This document shows, piece after piece, positions 42,842 to 50,600 of a stretch of 64,000 bases of DNA. The stretch comes from Streptomyces sp. ADI96-02 (lineage in GTDB: Bacteria; Actinomycetota; Actinomycetes; Streptomycetales; Streptomycetaceae), in the NCBI RefSeq assembly GCF_003846185.1, contig NZ_ML123034.1, positions 5,377,393-5,441,392 on the forward strand. Reading direction: 5' to 3'. A program made the position numbers and the translations under genes. The notes beneath the pieces were generated by a model. The model saw only the letters and a list, made by a program, of their open reading frames with translations, searched no databases and had not been told where the DNA came from. The stretch's first letter is position 1; each line of letters opens with the position of its first letter.

Positions 42842-45181
42842 ATGTCGGACGACCACGGAAATGTCCTGCTGCCCGGCGGAGGATGGCGGCTGTGGGAGCA
42901 GTTCGCGCTGCGCGGACCGGGCTTCCCCGCCGACGGCGTCCTGCACCTGGCCCCCGCCGGACTGGCCGACGCGGCCGACAAGTTCGGCCCCGGCAGCGAC
43001 CTCGCCGGCCCCGAGTGGGACGCCTTCGCCGAGGACGTCTCCCGGGGTGCCGTGCGCACCGCGCACCAGCTCCAGGAGATCGCCGCACTGCCGCGCTTCC
43101 AGGCCGCGCTCGCCTGGCAGAACCCCGCCGTCCTGCGGACCGGGATCGCCCCGTTCCTGCGGTGGGACCCGTCCACCGGACGCAGCAGCATGCCGCGCCA
43201 GCGCGAGGAGCTGGTCGCCCACTACTGGCAGCGGTTCTGCGTCAAGAACGACACCATCGGCTTCTTCGGGCCGGTCGGCTGGGGCCGCTGGGACCTGTCC
43301 ACCCGGGGCGTGGAGAGCGACCCGGGCGACGGCTTCCTCGCCGGCTCCCAGGTCTACTTCGCCGGCTGGGCCGTCGACGCCCTCGTCAAGGTGCTGGCCG
43401 GGGACCCGGAGCTGATGCGCTGGATCCCGCCGCACCGCGTGTCGTTCGTCCGCGTCGCCGACGGCGCGGTACGGGTCCCGGGCCGCCCCGCGCAGCCGAT
43501 CGGAGCGCTCGCGGCGGCCGTACTGGAGCGGTGCGACGGCACCCGCCCGGTCGCCGCGATCGCGGCGGACCTCGGCATCGGCGCGGACGAGGCGGCCGAC
43601 ACCGTACGGGAGCTGGCCTCCCGCCGGTGGGTGCGGTGGCGGCTCGACGTGCCCGCCGACACCCACCCCGACCGGGCCCTGCGCCGCATCCTGGAGCGGG
43701 TGCCCGAAGGGGCCGCCCGCGAACGGGCCCTGGAGCAGCTGTCCGTACTGGAGCGGGGCCGCGACGCCGTCCAGGCCGCCGGAGCCGACGCGGTCGCGCT
43801 GACCGCCGCGATCGGCGCGCTGGAGGCGGACTTCGCCGCGCTGACCGACACCGAGGCCCAGCGCACCAAGGGCGAACGCACCGCGCCCTGCCGCGGCCTG
43901 GTCTACTCCGACGCCCGCCGCGCCGCCACCGCCACCGTCGGCTCGGCGCTCCTCGCCGAACTCGCGCCGCTGGAGCTGTGCCTGACGGCGGCCCGCTGGA
44001 TGACGAACCGCTTCGCCCAGGGCGTCCGCGCCCGCCTGCGCACCGTCCACGACCGCCTGCGGGCCGACGGCGAGGCGGTGGACCTCGGCACGATGTGGCT
44101 GCACACCCTGCCCTCCCCGCACCCGGAGGCGGGCGATCTCATCGACGCCGTCCAGGCCGAGATGCGCGACCGGTGGACCCGCGTCCTGGACCTCCCGGCG
44201 GACGCGCGCCGGGTCCGGCTCTCCTCCGCCGACCTGGCCGAGGGCGTGCGCGCCGCGTTCGACGAACCGGGCGACGGGTGGTCGCTCGCCCGGTACGTGA
44301 GCCCCGACGTCCTCGTGGTCGCCGAGGACGAGCAGGCCCTGGAGAGCGGCGACGTCGACCTGGTGCTGGGCGAGATGCACTGCGCCCTCAACACGATGGG
44401 CGCCTCCCTCTTCGTCCACCAGCACCCCGACCGGGACGAACTCCTCGCGGAGACCACCCGGGACTTCCCCGGCCCCCGCCTGCTGCCCATGCTGGCCAAG
44501 GAGCTGCCGCTGAAGTGGTCCTCGCGCAGCCGCCCGTCCCTGGACCGGCCCCAGGACCACTACGTCGCCCTGGTCGACCAGACCGGCGACCCGCACCGCC
44601 CCCGCACGTACGCGAGCGCCGACGTCGCCGTCGAGGACCGGGACGGCCGGCTGCACGCCGTCCTGCCCGACGGCACCGCCTACGACCTGCTCGACGCGTA
44701 CGCCAACACCCTCACCCAGCGCGTCATGGACCGCTTCACCCTGCGCCCGTCCGGCGACCACACCCCGAGGATCACCGTGGACCGGATGGTCGTGGCCCGC
44801 GAGACGTGGAACCTCCCGGTCGCCGACATCGACTTCGCCGAGGAGAAGTCGGAGGCGGTCCGCTTCGTCCGGGCCCGCCACTGGCGCGACCGGCACGAGC
44901 TGCCGCGCTTCGTCTTCGTGGTCTCCCCGACCGAACCCCGGCCCTTCTACGTCGACTTCGACAGCCCCGTCTACCTCACCATCCTCGCCAAGGCGATCCG
45001 CCGGCTCGCCCGCAAGGACCCCGCCGCCCGCCTGCGCGTCAGCGAGATGCTGCCCACCCCGGAGCAGGCGTGGCTCACCGATCACGAGGGCAGCGCCTAC
45101 ACCTCGGAACTGCGCTTCGTCGCCGTCGACCGGACCGTCACCGACCCGGCCGCCACCGGGCCCGCCACCGGGGAGGCGTGA
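42842..45181 (+). CDS. Short LanB-like protein (Lant_dehydr_N), copy 1
   Basis: The protein has 779 aa. It matches the tRNA-dependent half of LanB dehydratases: LRGPGFPADGVL at the N-terminus, QREELVAHYWQRFCVKNDTIGFFGPVGWGRW near 120-150, and FYVDFDSPVYLTILAKAIRRLARKD near the end. A full LanB is about 1000 aa and carries a C-terminal elimination (SpaB_C) domain, which is absent here, and no separate SpaB_C gene is nearby. It could be a split glutamyl-transfer dehydratase or a PEARL-type peptide aminoacyl-tRNA ligase. ATG 42842 has GGAAGGAG seven bases upstream. Its stop overlaps the next start (TGATG). Confidence 0.8.
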   Translation: MSDDHGNVLLPGGGWRLWEQFALRGPGFPADGVLHLAPAGLADAADKFGPGSDLAGPEWDAFAEDVSRGAVRTAHQLQEIAALPRFQAALAWQNPAVLRTGIAPFLRWDPSTGRSSMPRQREELVAHYWQRFCVKNDTIGFFGPVGWGRWDLSTRGVESDPGDGFLAGSQVYFAGWAVDALVKVLAGDPELMRWIPPHRVSFVRVADGAVRVPGRPAQPIGALAAAVLERCDGTRPVAAIAADLGIGADEAADTVRELASRRWVRWRLDVPADTHPDRALRRILERVPEGAARERALEQLSVLERGRDAVQAAGADAVALTAAIGALEADFAALTDTEAQRTKGERTAPCRGLVYSDARRAATATVGSALLAELAPLELCLTAARWMTNRFAQGVRARLRTVHDRLRADGEAVDLGTMWLHTLPSPHPEAGDLIDAVQAEMRDRWTRVLDLPADARRVRLSSADLAEGVRAAFDEPGDGWSLARYVSPDVLVVAEDEQALESGDVDLVLGEMHCALNTMGASLFVHQHPDRDELLAETTRDFPGPRLLPMLAKELPLKWSSRSRPSLDRPQDHYVALVDQTGDPHRPRTYASADVAVEDRDGRLHAVLPDGTAYDLLDAYANTLTQRVMDRFTLRPSGDHTPRITVDRMVVARETWNLPVADIDFAEEKSEAVRFVRARHWRDRHELPRFVFVVSPTEPRPFYVDFDSPVYLTILAKAIRRLARKDPAARLRVSEMLPTPEQAWLTDHEGSAYTSELRFVAVDRTVTDPAATGPATGEA

Positions 45182-46740
45182 TGCGCACCGTCGTCGACGA
45201 CATCCTCGCCCACGCCGAGCGGGACCCCGGCCGCACCGCCCTGACCACGCCGGACGGCGACACGAGCTACGCCGAACTGGCCGCGCGCGTCACGGCCCTG
45301 TCCCGGACGCTGGCCGCGCGCGGCGCCGGACCCGAGACGGTGTGCGCGGTGGCCGCCGAGCGCGGCACGGACGCGGTGGCCGCCATGGCCGCCGTCCTGG
45401 GCCGCGGAGCCGCCTTCCTCAGCCTCGACACCGGCCAGCCCCGCGAACGCCTCGCCTCCTTCGTCCGCAGCGGACGCGCCGGGCTGCTCCTGACCACGTC
45501 CGCCCTCGCCGCCCGACTCGACCTCCCCGTCCCCGGACCGCCGGTGCTGCTGGACCGGCCGGTGCGCCAGGACCCCGCCGACCGCCGCCCCGGCCCGCCC
45601 GCACCGGTCGACCCGCGCTCGCTCGCCTACGTCAGCCACACCTCGGGCAGCACCGGAGAGCCGAGCGCCGTCCTGATCGAGCACCGCGGCCTCGACGCCT
45701 ATCTCCGCGACGCGGCGGCCGTGTTCGGCCTCGGACCCGCCACGGTCGCCCTCCAGATCGCGCCGCTGGGCTACGACGCCTCCATCCGCGACACCTTCGT
45801 GCCGCTGCTCGCGGGCGGCCGGGTGGTGATCGTGGACCGCGGCGCCCTGCTGCGGCCCGAGGAGTTCACCGCGACCGTCCGCCGCTACGGCGTGAACACC
45901 CTGCTCAGCGTCACGCCCTCGTTCCTCTCCCACCTGGCCGGGGCCCGCACCGGCCGGGACCCGCTGGCCGGCGTCACCCTGGTGGCGTCCAGCGGCGAGT
46001 CCCTGCGCCCCTTCCTCACCGCCGGGGGCCGCTCCCTCGTGCCGGGCGCGCTGGTCAACCAGTACGGGCCCACCGAGTGCACGATGACCACCACCCGCCA
46101 CTCCGTGCCCGCGGACCCGGACCCGGCCGCCGACGTCGTCGGCCGCCCCGGGGCCGGCGCGGTCGTCCGCCTGCTCGACGCGGACCTCGCGCCCGTGCCC
46201 GACGGCACGCCGGGCGAGGTCTGCATCGGGGGAGTGGGCGTGGGCCGCGGCTACAGCGGCCGGCCCGCCCGCACCGCGGAGTGCTTCGTCCCGGACCCGC
46301 TCGGCCCGCCCGGCGCGCGGCTCTACCGCACCGGCGACCTGGCCCGGCAGAGCTCCGAGGGCCTGCACTACGCCGGCCGCCGCGACCGGCAGGTGAAGAT
46401 CCGCGGATACCGCGTCGACCCGGCGGAGGTGGAGGGCGCCCTGCTGGCGCACCCCGCCGTCACCGGCGCCGTCGTCACCTCGCCCACCGACGCGGACGGG
46501 CGCGTGCACCTGGTCGCCCACCTCACCGGCGACCTCTCCGGCACGCCGGACGCCGCGCTCCGCGGCCACCTGGTCCGCCTGCTGCCGCCGCACCTGATGC
46601 CGCGCCGGTTCGTCCGCCTGGACGAACTGCCCACCACCCGGGGCGGCAAGGCCGACCGCCGCACCCTGGCCGCCCTCGGCCCCGCCCCGGCGCGCCCCGC
46701 GCCCGACGCCGTCCGGCCGCCCCTCGGGACCGGGCGATGA
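45181..46740 (+). CDS. Free-standing adenylation enzyme
   Basis: The protein has 519 aa and a single AMP-binding domain, with the C-terminal lysine present (TRGGKADRRTL). It should activate an amino acid as the adenylate and load it on the carrier protein three genes on. The pocket reads about DARSVSQMT, which I cannot assign. The A3 loop reads TSGSTGEPSAV, so the usual Lys of GSTGxPK is Ser; this may slow the first half reaction. It is coupled on both sides by overlaps (TGATG with lanB1, ATGA with the PLP gene). Confidence 0.87.
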   Translation: MRTVVDDILAHAERDPGRTALTTPDGDTSYAELAARVTALSRTLAARGAGPETVCAVAAERGTDAVAAMAAVLGRGAAFLSLDTGQPRERLASFVRSGRAGLLLTTSALAARLDLPVPGPPVLLDRPVRQDPADRRPGPPAPVDPRSLAYVSHTSGSTGEPSAVLIEHRGLDAYLRDAAAVFGLGPATVALQIAPLGYDASIRDTFVPLLAGGRVVIVDRGALLRPEEFTATVRRYGVNTLLSVTPSFLSHLAGARTGRDPLAGVTLVASSGESLRPFLTAGGRSLVPGALVNQYGPTECTMTTTRHSVPADPDPAADVVGRPGAGAVVRLLDADLAPVPDGTPGEVCIGGVGVGRGYSGRPARTAECFVPDPLGPPGARLYRTGDLARQSSEGLHYAGRRDRQVKIRGYRVDPAEVEGALLAHPAVTGAVVTSPTDADGRVHLVAHLTGDLSGTPDAALRGHLVRLLPPHLMPRRFVRLDELPTTRGGKADRRTLAALGPAPARPAPDAVRPPLGTGR

Positions 46741-47711
46741 AGGCCGCCGCCCTGCGGCCGGGCCCCGCCGACCTCGCCGCCGCCGCCGACCGCATCGCCC
46801 GGCACGTGGTCCGCACCCCGCTGCTGGCCGGCCCGAGCGCCCGGCCGGGCGGACCGCGCATCCTGCTCAAGGCCGAACACCTCCAGAACGGCGGCTCGTT
46901 CAAGACGCGCGGCGCGGCCAACGCCGTCCTCGCCCTGGACGCCGTACGCCTGGTCACCGGCTCCTCCGGCAACCACGGCATCGCGCTGGCCCGGCTCGCC
47001 TCCTCGCTCGGACTGCGCCTGACGGTGGTCCTCGCGGCCGGTGCGGTCCCGGCCAAGGCCGCCGCCATCCGGGCGCTCGGCGCGAGGACCGTGCACGTGA
47101 GCGGCGGCGTCGCCGAACGGGACGAGCGGGCCCGCGAACTGGCCGGACGGGGCGACGCCCTCCTCGTACCGTCCTCCGACCATCCGCTGGTCATCGCCGG
47201 ACAGGGCACCGTCGGCGCCGAGGTGCTGGCCGACGCCCCCGACACCGAGACCCTCTACGTGCCCACCGGCGGCGGCGGACTGCTCGCCGGAGTCTGCCTC
47301 GCCGCCCGGCACCACCCGGTGCGCGTGGTCGGCGTCGAGCCCGCCACGACCCCGCGCTACGCCCGCTCCCTCGCCGCCGGCCGGCCGCTGCGCCTGCCGC
47401 CCGGCTCCACCGTGGCGGACGGACTGCGCGGCCAGTGCCCGGGAACCTTCACCTACCCGATCGTCAGCGACCGGGTCGACGACATGATCGCCGTCGACGA
47501 CGCCGAGATCCTGGCCGCCGCCGAACTGCTGCGCCGCCACGGCGCGGAGGCCGAACCGAGCGGCGCGGTCGCCCTGGCCGGCGCGCTGCGCGCCCGCCGC
47601 CGCGAACGCGCCGTGGCCGTCGTCTCGGGCGGCAACACCGCCGCCCGCCTGCACACGCTCGCCCTCACCCACGCCCTCACCGGCGCACTCACCAAGGAGA
47701 AGACGTCATGA
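46737..47711 (+). CDS. PLP-dependent enzyme, threonine dehydratase/serine racemase fold
   Basis: The protein has 324 aa. The PLP lysine is in GSFKTRGAAN, with SSGNHG, the phosphate-binding GGGGLLAG and VSGGNT as expected for fold type II. Relatives deaminate Thr or Ser, racemise Ser, or replace a beta-substituent, for instance in diaminopropionate synthesis. It lacks the C-terminal regulatory domain of biosynthetic IlvA, so a dedicated pathway role is likely. It may supply or modify the amino acid used by the neighbouring A domain and carrier (inference). Confidence 0.85.
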   Translation: MKAAALRPGPADLAAAADRIARHVVRTPLLAGPSARPGGPRILLKAEHLQNGGSFKTRGAANAVLALDAVRLVTGSSGNHGIALARLASSLGLRLTVVLAAGAVPAKAAAIRALGARTVHVSGGVAERDERARELAGRGDALLVPSSDHPLVIAGQGTVGAEVLADAPDTETLYVPTGGGGLLAGVCLAARHHPVRVVGVEPATTPRYARSLAAGRPLRLPPGSTVADGLRGQCPGTFTYPIVSDRVDDMIAVDDAEILAAAELLRRHGAEAEPSGAVALAGALRARRRERAVAVVSGGNTAARLHTLALTHALTGALTKEKTS

Positions 47712-47980
47712 CCCCCAACACCGCCACCGCCACCGCCGCCACCACCGCGACCGGCACCCTCGACCTCCTGGTCGGCATCTTCCGCGACGTGCTCGGCCTG
47801 GCCGACCTCACCGCCGACTGCGATTTCTACGAGGCGGGCGGCGACTCGCTCACCGCCTTCCAGATCACCGGCCGGCTCCAGGAGGCGCTGGGGGCGGAGA
47901 TCCCGGTCTCGCTGGTGTTCGCCTACCCCACGCCCGCCGACCTGGCGGAGGTCCTGGACGCCGACTACGGCCGCGCCTGA
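47708..47980 (+). CDS. Free-standing peptidyl carrier protein
   Basis: The protein has 90 aa. The phosphopantetheine serine is in the motif CDFYEAGGDSLTAFQI, and a Thr/Ala-rich N-terminal tail precedes the domain. The ATG overlaps the PLP gene stop (ATGA). It is the obvious partner of the A enzyme at 45181 and should be activated by the PPTase at 41534. What happens to the loaded residue is open: no condensation domain lies in this operon, only the LanB-like proteins. Confidence 0.92.
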   Translation: MTPNTATATAATTATGTLDLLVGIFRDVLGLADLTADCDFYEAGGDSLTAFQITGRLQEALGAEIPVSLVFAYPTPADLAEVLDADYGRA

Positions 47981-48154
47981 CAACGCCGTACCGCCGTACG
48001 ACGAAGGGCGCGAGGGCGCGAGGACGCGGCTATGGGGGCCGGCCCGGCCCCGGACCGCACCGCCCGTCGGCCCGCCCGCCGCACCGCCCGCCCGCCGTGC
48101 CGTGACACCGCCGCATCCACCGTGAACGCGTGAACGCGTAAGGAGAACGCCGCC

Positions 48155-50443
48155 ATGACCGACGACCTCGTGCCGTCCCTCGGCCGCTGGAGGCTGTGGG
48201 AGCAGTTCGCCCTGCGCGGACCGGGCTTCCCCGCCGACGGAGTGCTGAGGCTGGCCCCGCCCGGACTGGCCCGCGCCGCCGACAAGTTCGCCCCCGGCGA
48301 CGCGCTCGACGGGCCGCTGTGGCAGGACTTCGCCCAGGTCTTCGCCGGGGCGTCCGTCGAGACCGCCCTCACCCTCCAGGACATCGCCCGCACCCCCGCC
48401 TTCCGCGAGGCGGTCGCCTGGCAGAACCGCCCGGTGCTCACCTCCGGCATCGCCCCCTTCCTGCGCTGGACCCCGACCGCCGCGAGCCGCAGCAGCATGC
48501 CGCGCCAGCGCGAGGAGCTGGTGGCCCACTACTGGCAGCGGTTCTGCGTCAAGAACGACACCATCGGCTTCTTCGGCCCGGTCGGCTGGGGCCGCTGGGA
48601 CGGCCGCGCCGACGGCGTCGAGACCGACACCGGCAGCGGCCTGACCGCCGCCACCACCGTCTACTGGGCCGGCTGGGCCGTCGACGCCCTCGCCCGCACC
48701 CTGGCCGCCGACCCCGCCCTGCGCGAGTGGACCGCCCCGCGCCGCATCCCGTTCGTCGGCCTGGACGGCCGCACCGTCACGGTGCCCGGCCGCCGCCCGG
48801 TGACCGTCCCCGCCGACACCGCCGCGGTGCTCGCCCGCTGCGACGGGGTCCGGCCGGCCCGGCGGATCGCCGCCGAGCTGCCCGACGTCGACGTGACCGC
48901 CGTCCTGGAGGACCTGGTCGCCCGCCGCTGGGCGGTGTGGCGGCTGGAGATCCCCGCCGACACCCACCCCGACCGCGCGCTGCGGGCCTGGCTGGAATCG
49001 GTGGACGCAGACGAGCCGCGCCGCCGCGGACTGGCCGCGCTCGACCGGCTGGAGGAGGGCCGCGCCCGGGTCGCGGCGGCCCGGGGCGCCGACGCGCTCG
49101 TCGCGGCGATGACGGCCCTGGAAGAGGACTTCGTCGACCTCACCGAGACCCCGGCCGTACGGGAGAAGTCCGCCTCCACCGCCCCGTGCCGCGCGCTGGT
49201 CTACGCCGACACCCGCAGGGCCGCCACGGTCCGGCTCGGCAGCGCCGTGCACGACGCGCTCGCGCCGCTGCGCCCGCTGCTGGACAGCGCCGGCTGGATC
49301 ACCTCCCGCCTCGCCGAAACCGTGGAGCGGGAGGCGCTGCGCGTGCACGCCGCCCTCGCGGCCGAGGGCCCCGTCGACCTGGCGTCCTTCTGGTTCGGGT
49401 GCCTGCCCGTGCTGCACGGCCCCGCGCGCGCGGCGGCGGACGGCGTCCAGGCGGACTTCCGGGCCCGCTGGCAGGAGATCCTCGCCGTCCCGGCGGACGC
49501 CCGCGATGTCCGCCTCCGCCTGGCGGACATCGCGGAACCGGTCCGCCGGCACTTCGGCACGCGCGGCGGAGGCTGGACGGCCGCCCGCTACATGAGCCCC
49601 GACGTCATGATCGCCGCCGACGGCGCGGACGCGGTCGCCCGCGGCGACTTCACCCTGGTCCTCGGCGAACTCCACCTCGCGGCGAACACCCTGGGCGCCT
49701 CGCTCTTCGTGCACCAGCACTCCGACCCGGCCGAGCTTGTACGCCTCACCGACCGCGACCACCCGGCACCGCGCCTGCTGCCGCTGATCCCGAAGGAGCA
49801 CCGCGCACGGCTCTCCGCCCGTATCCGCAACAGCCTCGTGCGTCCCGGCGACCACCAGGTCGCGCTGGCCGACTTCACCGCGGACCCGGCGCGGTCCCGC
49901 GCGGTGCGCAGCGCGGACGCCCTGGTGGAACTCCGCGACGGGGCGCTCGTGGTGCTGCTGCCCGACGGCTCCGCGTATCCGGCCATGGACGTGTTCGCGC
50001 ACGTGCTGACCACGCTGGCGATGGATCTGTTCCAGATCCTCCCGGAGTCGGACCACTCGCCCCGGGTGACGGTCGACCGGCTGGTGGTGGCCCGCGAGAC
50101 CTGGCGGTTCACCGCGGCGCGGGCCGCGTTCGCCGACGAGAAGGACGAGGCCCGGCGCTTCGTCGGGGCCCGCCGCTGGCGGGCCGAACACGGGCTGCCG
50201 CGCTTCGTCTTCGCCGTATCGCCGACCGAGTCGCGCCCCTTCTACGTCGACTTCGACAGCCCCGTCTACGTCACCATCCTCGCCAAGGCCCTGCGCCGGC
50301 TGGCCCGCAAGGACCCGGAGGGCCGGATCACGTTCACCGAGATGCTGCCCACGCCCGAGCAGACCTGGCTGAGCGACGACGAGGGCCGCCGCTACACCTC
50401 CGAACTGCGCTTCGTGGCGTACGACGAGGAGGCGGGCAGCTGA
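48155..50443 (+). CDS. Short LanB-like protein (Lant_dehydr_N), copy 2
   Basis: The protein has 762 aa and is a close paralogue of the protein at 42842. It shares WEQFALRGPGFPADGVL, QREELVAHYWQRFCVKNDT, FFGPVGWGRW and FYVDFDSPVY, and again ends without the elimination domain. ATG 48155 has AAGGAG about ten bases upstream. It lies 174 nt after the carrier gene and shares its direction, so it is probably in the same operon. Two diverged copies could work as a pair or add different residues. The proteins' N-terminal helices are nearly identical, which points to local duplication. Confidence 0.8.
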   Translation: MTDDLVPSLGRWRLWEQFALRGPGFPADGVLRLAPPGLARAADKFAPGDALDGPLWQDFAQVFAGASVETALTLQDIARTPAFREAVAWQNRPVLTSGIAPFLRWTPTAASRSSMPRQREELVAHYWQRFCVKNDTIGFFGPVGWGRWDGRADGVETDTGSGLTAATTVYWAGWAVDALARTLAADPALREWTAPRRIPFVGLDGRTVTVPGRRPVTVPADTAAVLARCDGVRPARRIAAELPDVDVTAVLEDLVARRWAVWRLEIPADTHPDRALRAWLESVDADEPRRRGLAALDRLEEGRARVAAARGADALVAAMTALEEDFVDLTETPAVREKSASTAPCRALVYADTRRAATVRLGSAVHDALAPLRPLLDSAGWITSRLAETVEREALRVHAALAAEGPVDLASFWFGCLPVLHGPARAAADGVQADFRARWQEILAVPADARDVRLRLADIAEPVRRHFGTRGGGWTAARYMSPDVMIAADGADAVARGDFTLVLGELHLAANTLGASLFVHQHSDPAELVRLTDRDHPAPRLLPLIPKEHRARLSARIRNSLVRPGDHQVALADFTADPARSRAVRSADALVELRDGALVVLLPDGSAYPAMDVFAHVLTTLAMDLFQILPESDHSPRVTVDRLVVARETWRFTAARAAFADEKDEARRFVGARRWRAEHGLPRFVFAVSPTESRPFYVDFDSPVYVTILAKALRRLARKDPEGRITFTEMLPTPEQTWLSDDEGRRYTSELRFVAYDEEAGS

Positions 50444-50448
50444 GACCC

Positions 50449-50466
50449 GGGCGGCTCCGGCCGCCC
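50449..50466 (+). terminator. Hairpin terminator of the LanB/A/PLP/PCP operon
   Basis: GGGCGGC-tccg-GCCGCCC begins 5 nt after the stop of the second LanB-like gene and closes the operon before the regulator gene. Confidence 0.65.
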
Positions 50467-50600
50467 GACGGCACCCAGGGCGGGCGACCGCCGCCACGGC
50501 TCCCCGGGAGGCCGCCCAGGAGTGAGGAGCGCTCCGGGTGGGGAGGTCTGAACCGTCGACGGATCTTTGTTCGACGTGGTCAGGCGAGGGGGAGCCGCAG

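Noticed and set aside
47981..48154. 33-codon frame (MGAGPAPDRTARRPARR...) between the carrier gene and lanB2, considered as a LanB substrate
   Set aside because: Weak ribosome binding site, composition typical of shadows, no Ser/Thr/Cys pattern of a precursor.
50538..50600. Longer start for the SARP regulator
   Set aside because: The ATG at 50601 has a strong ribosome binding site and fits the family's usual N-terminus.
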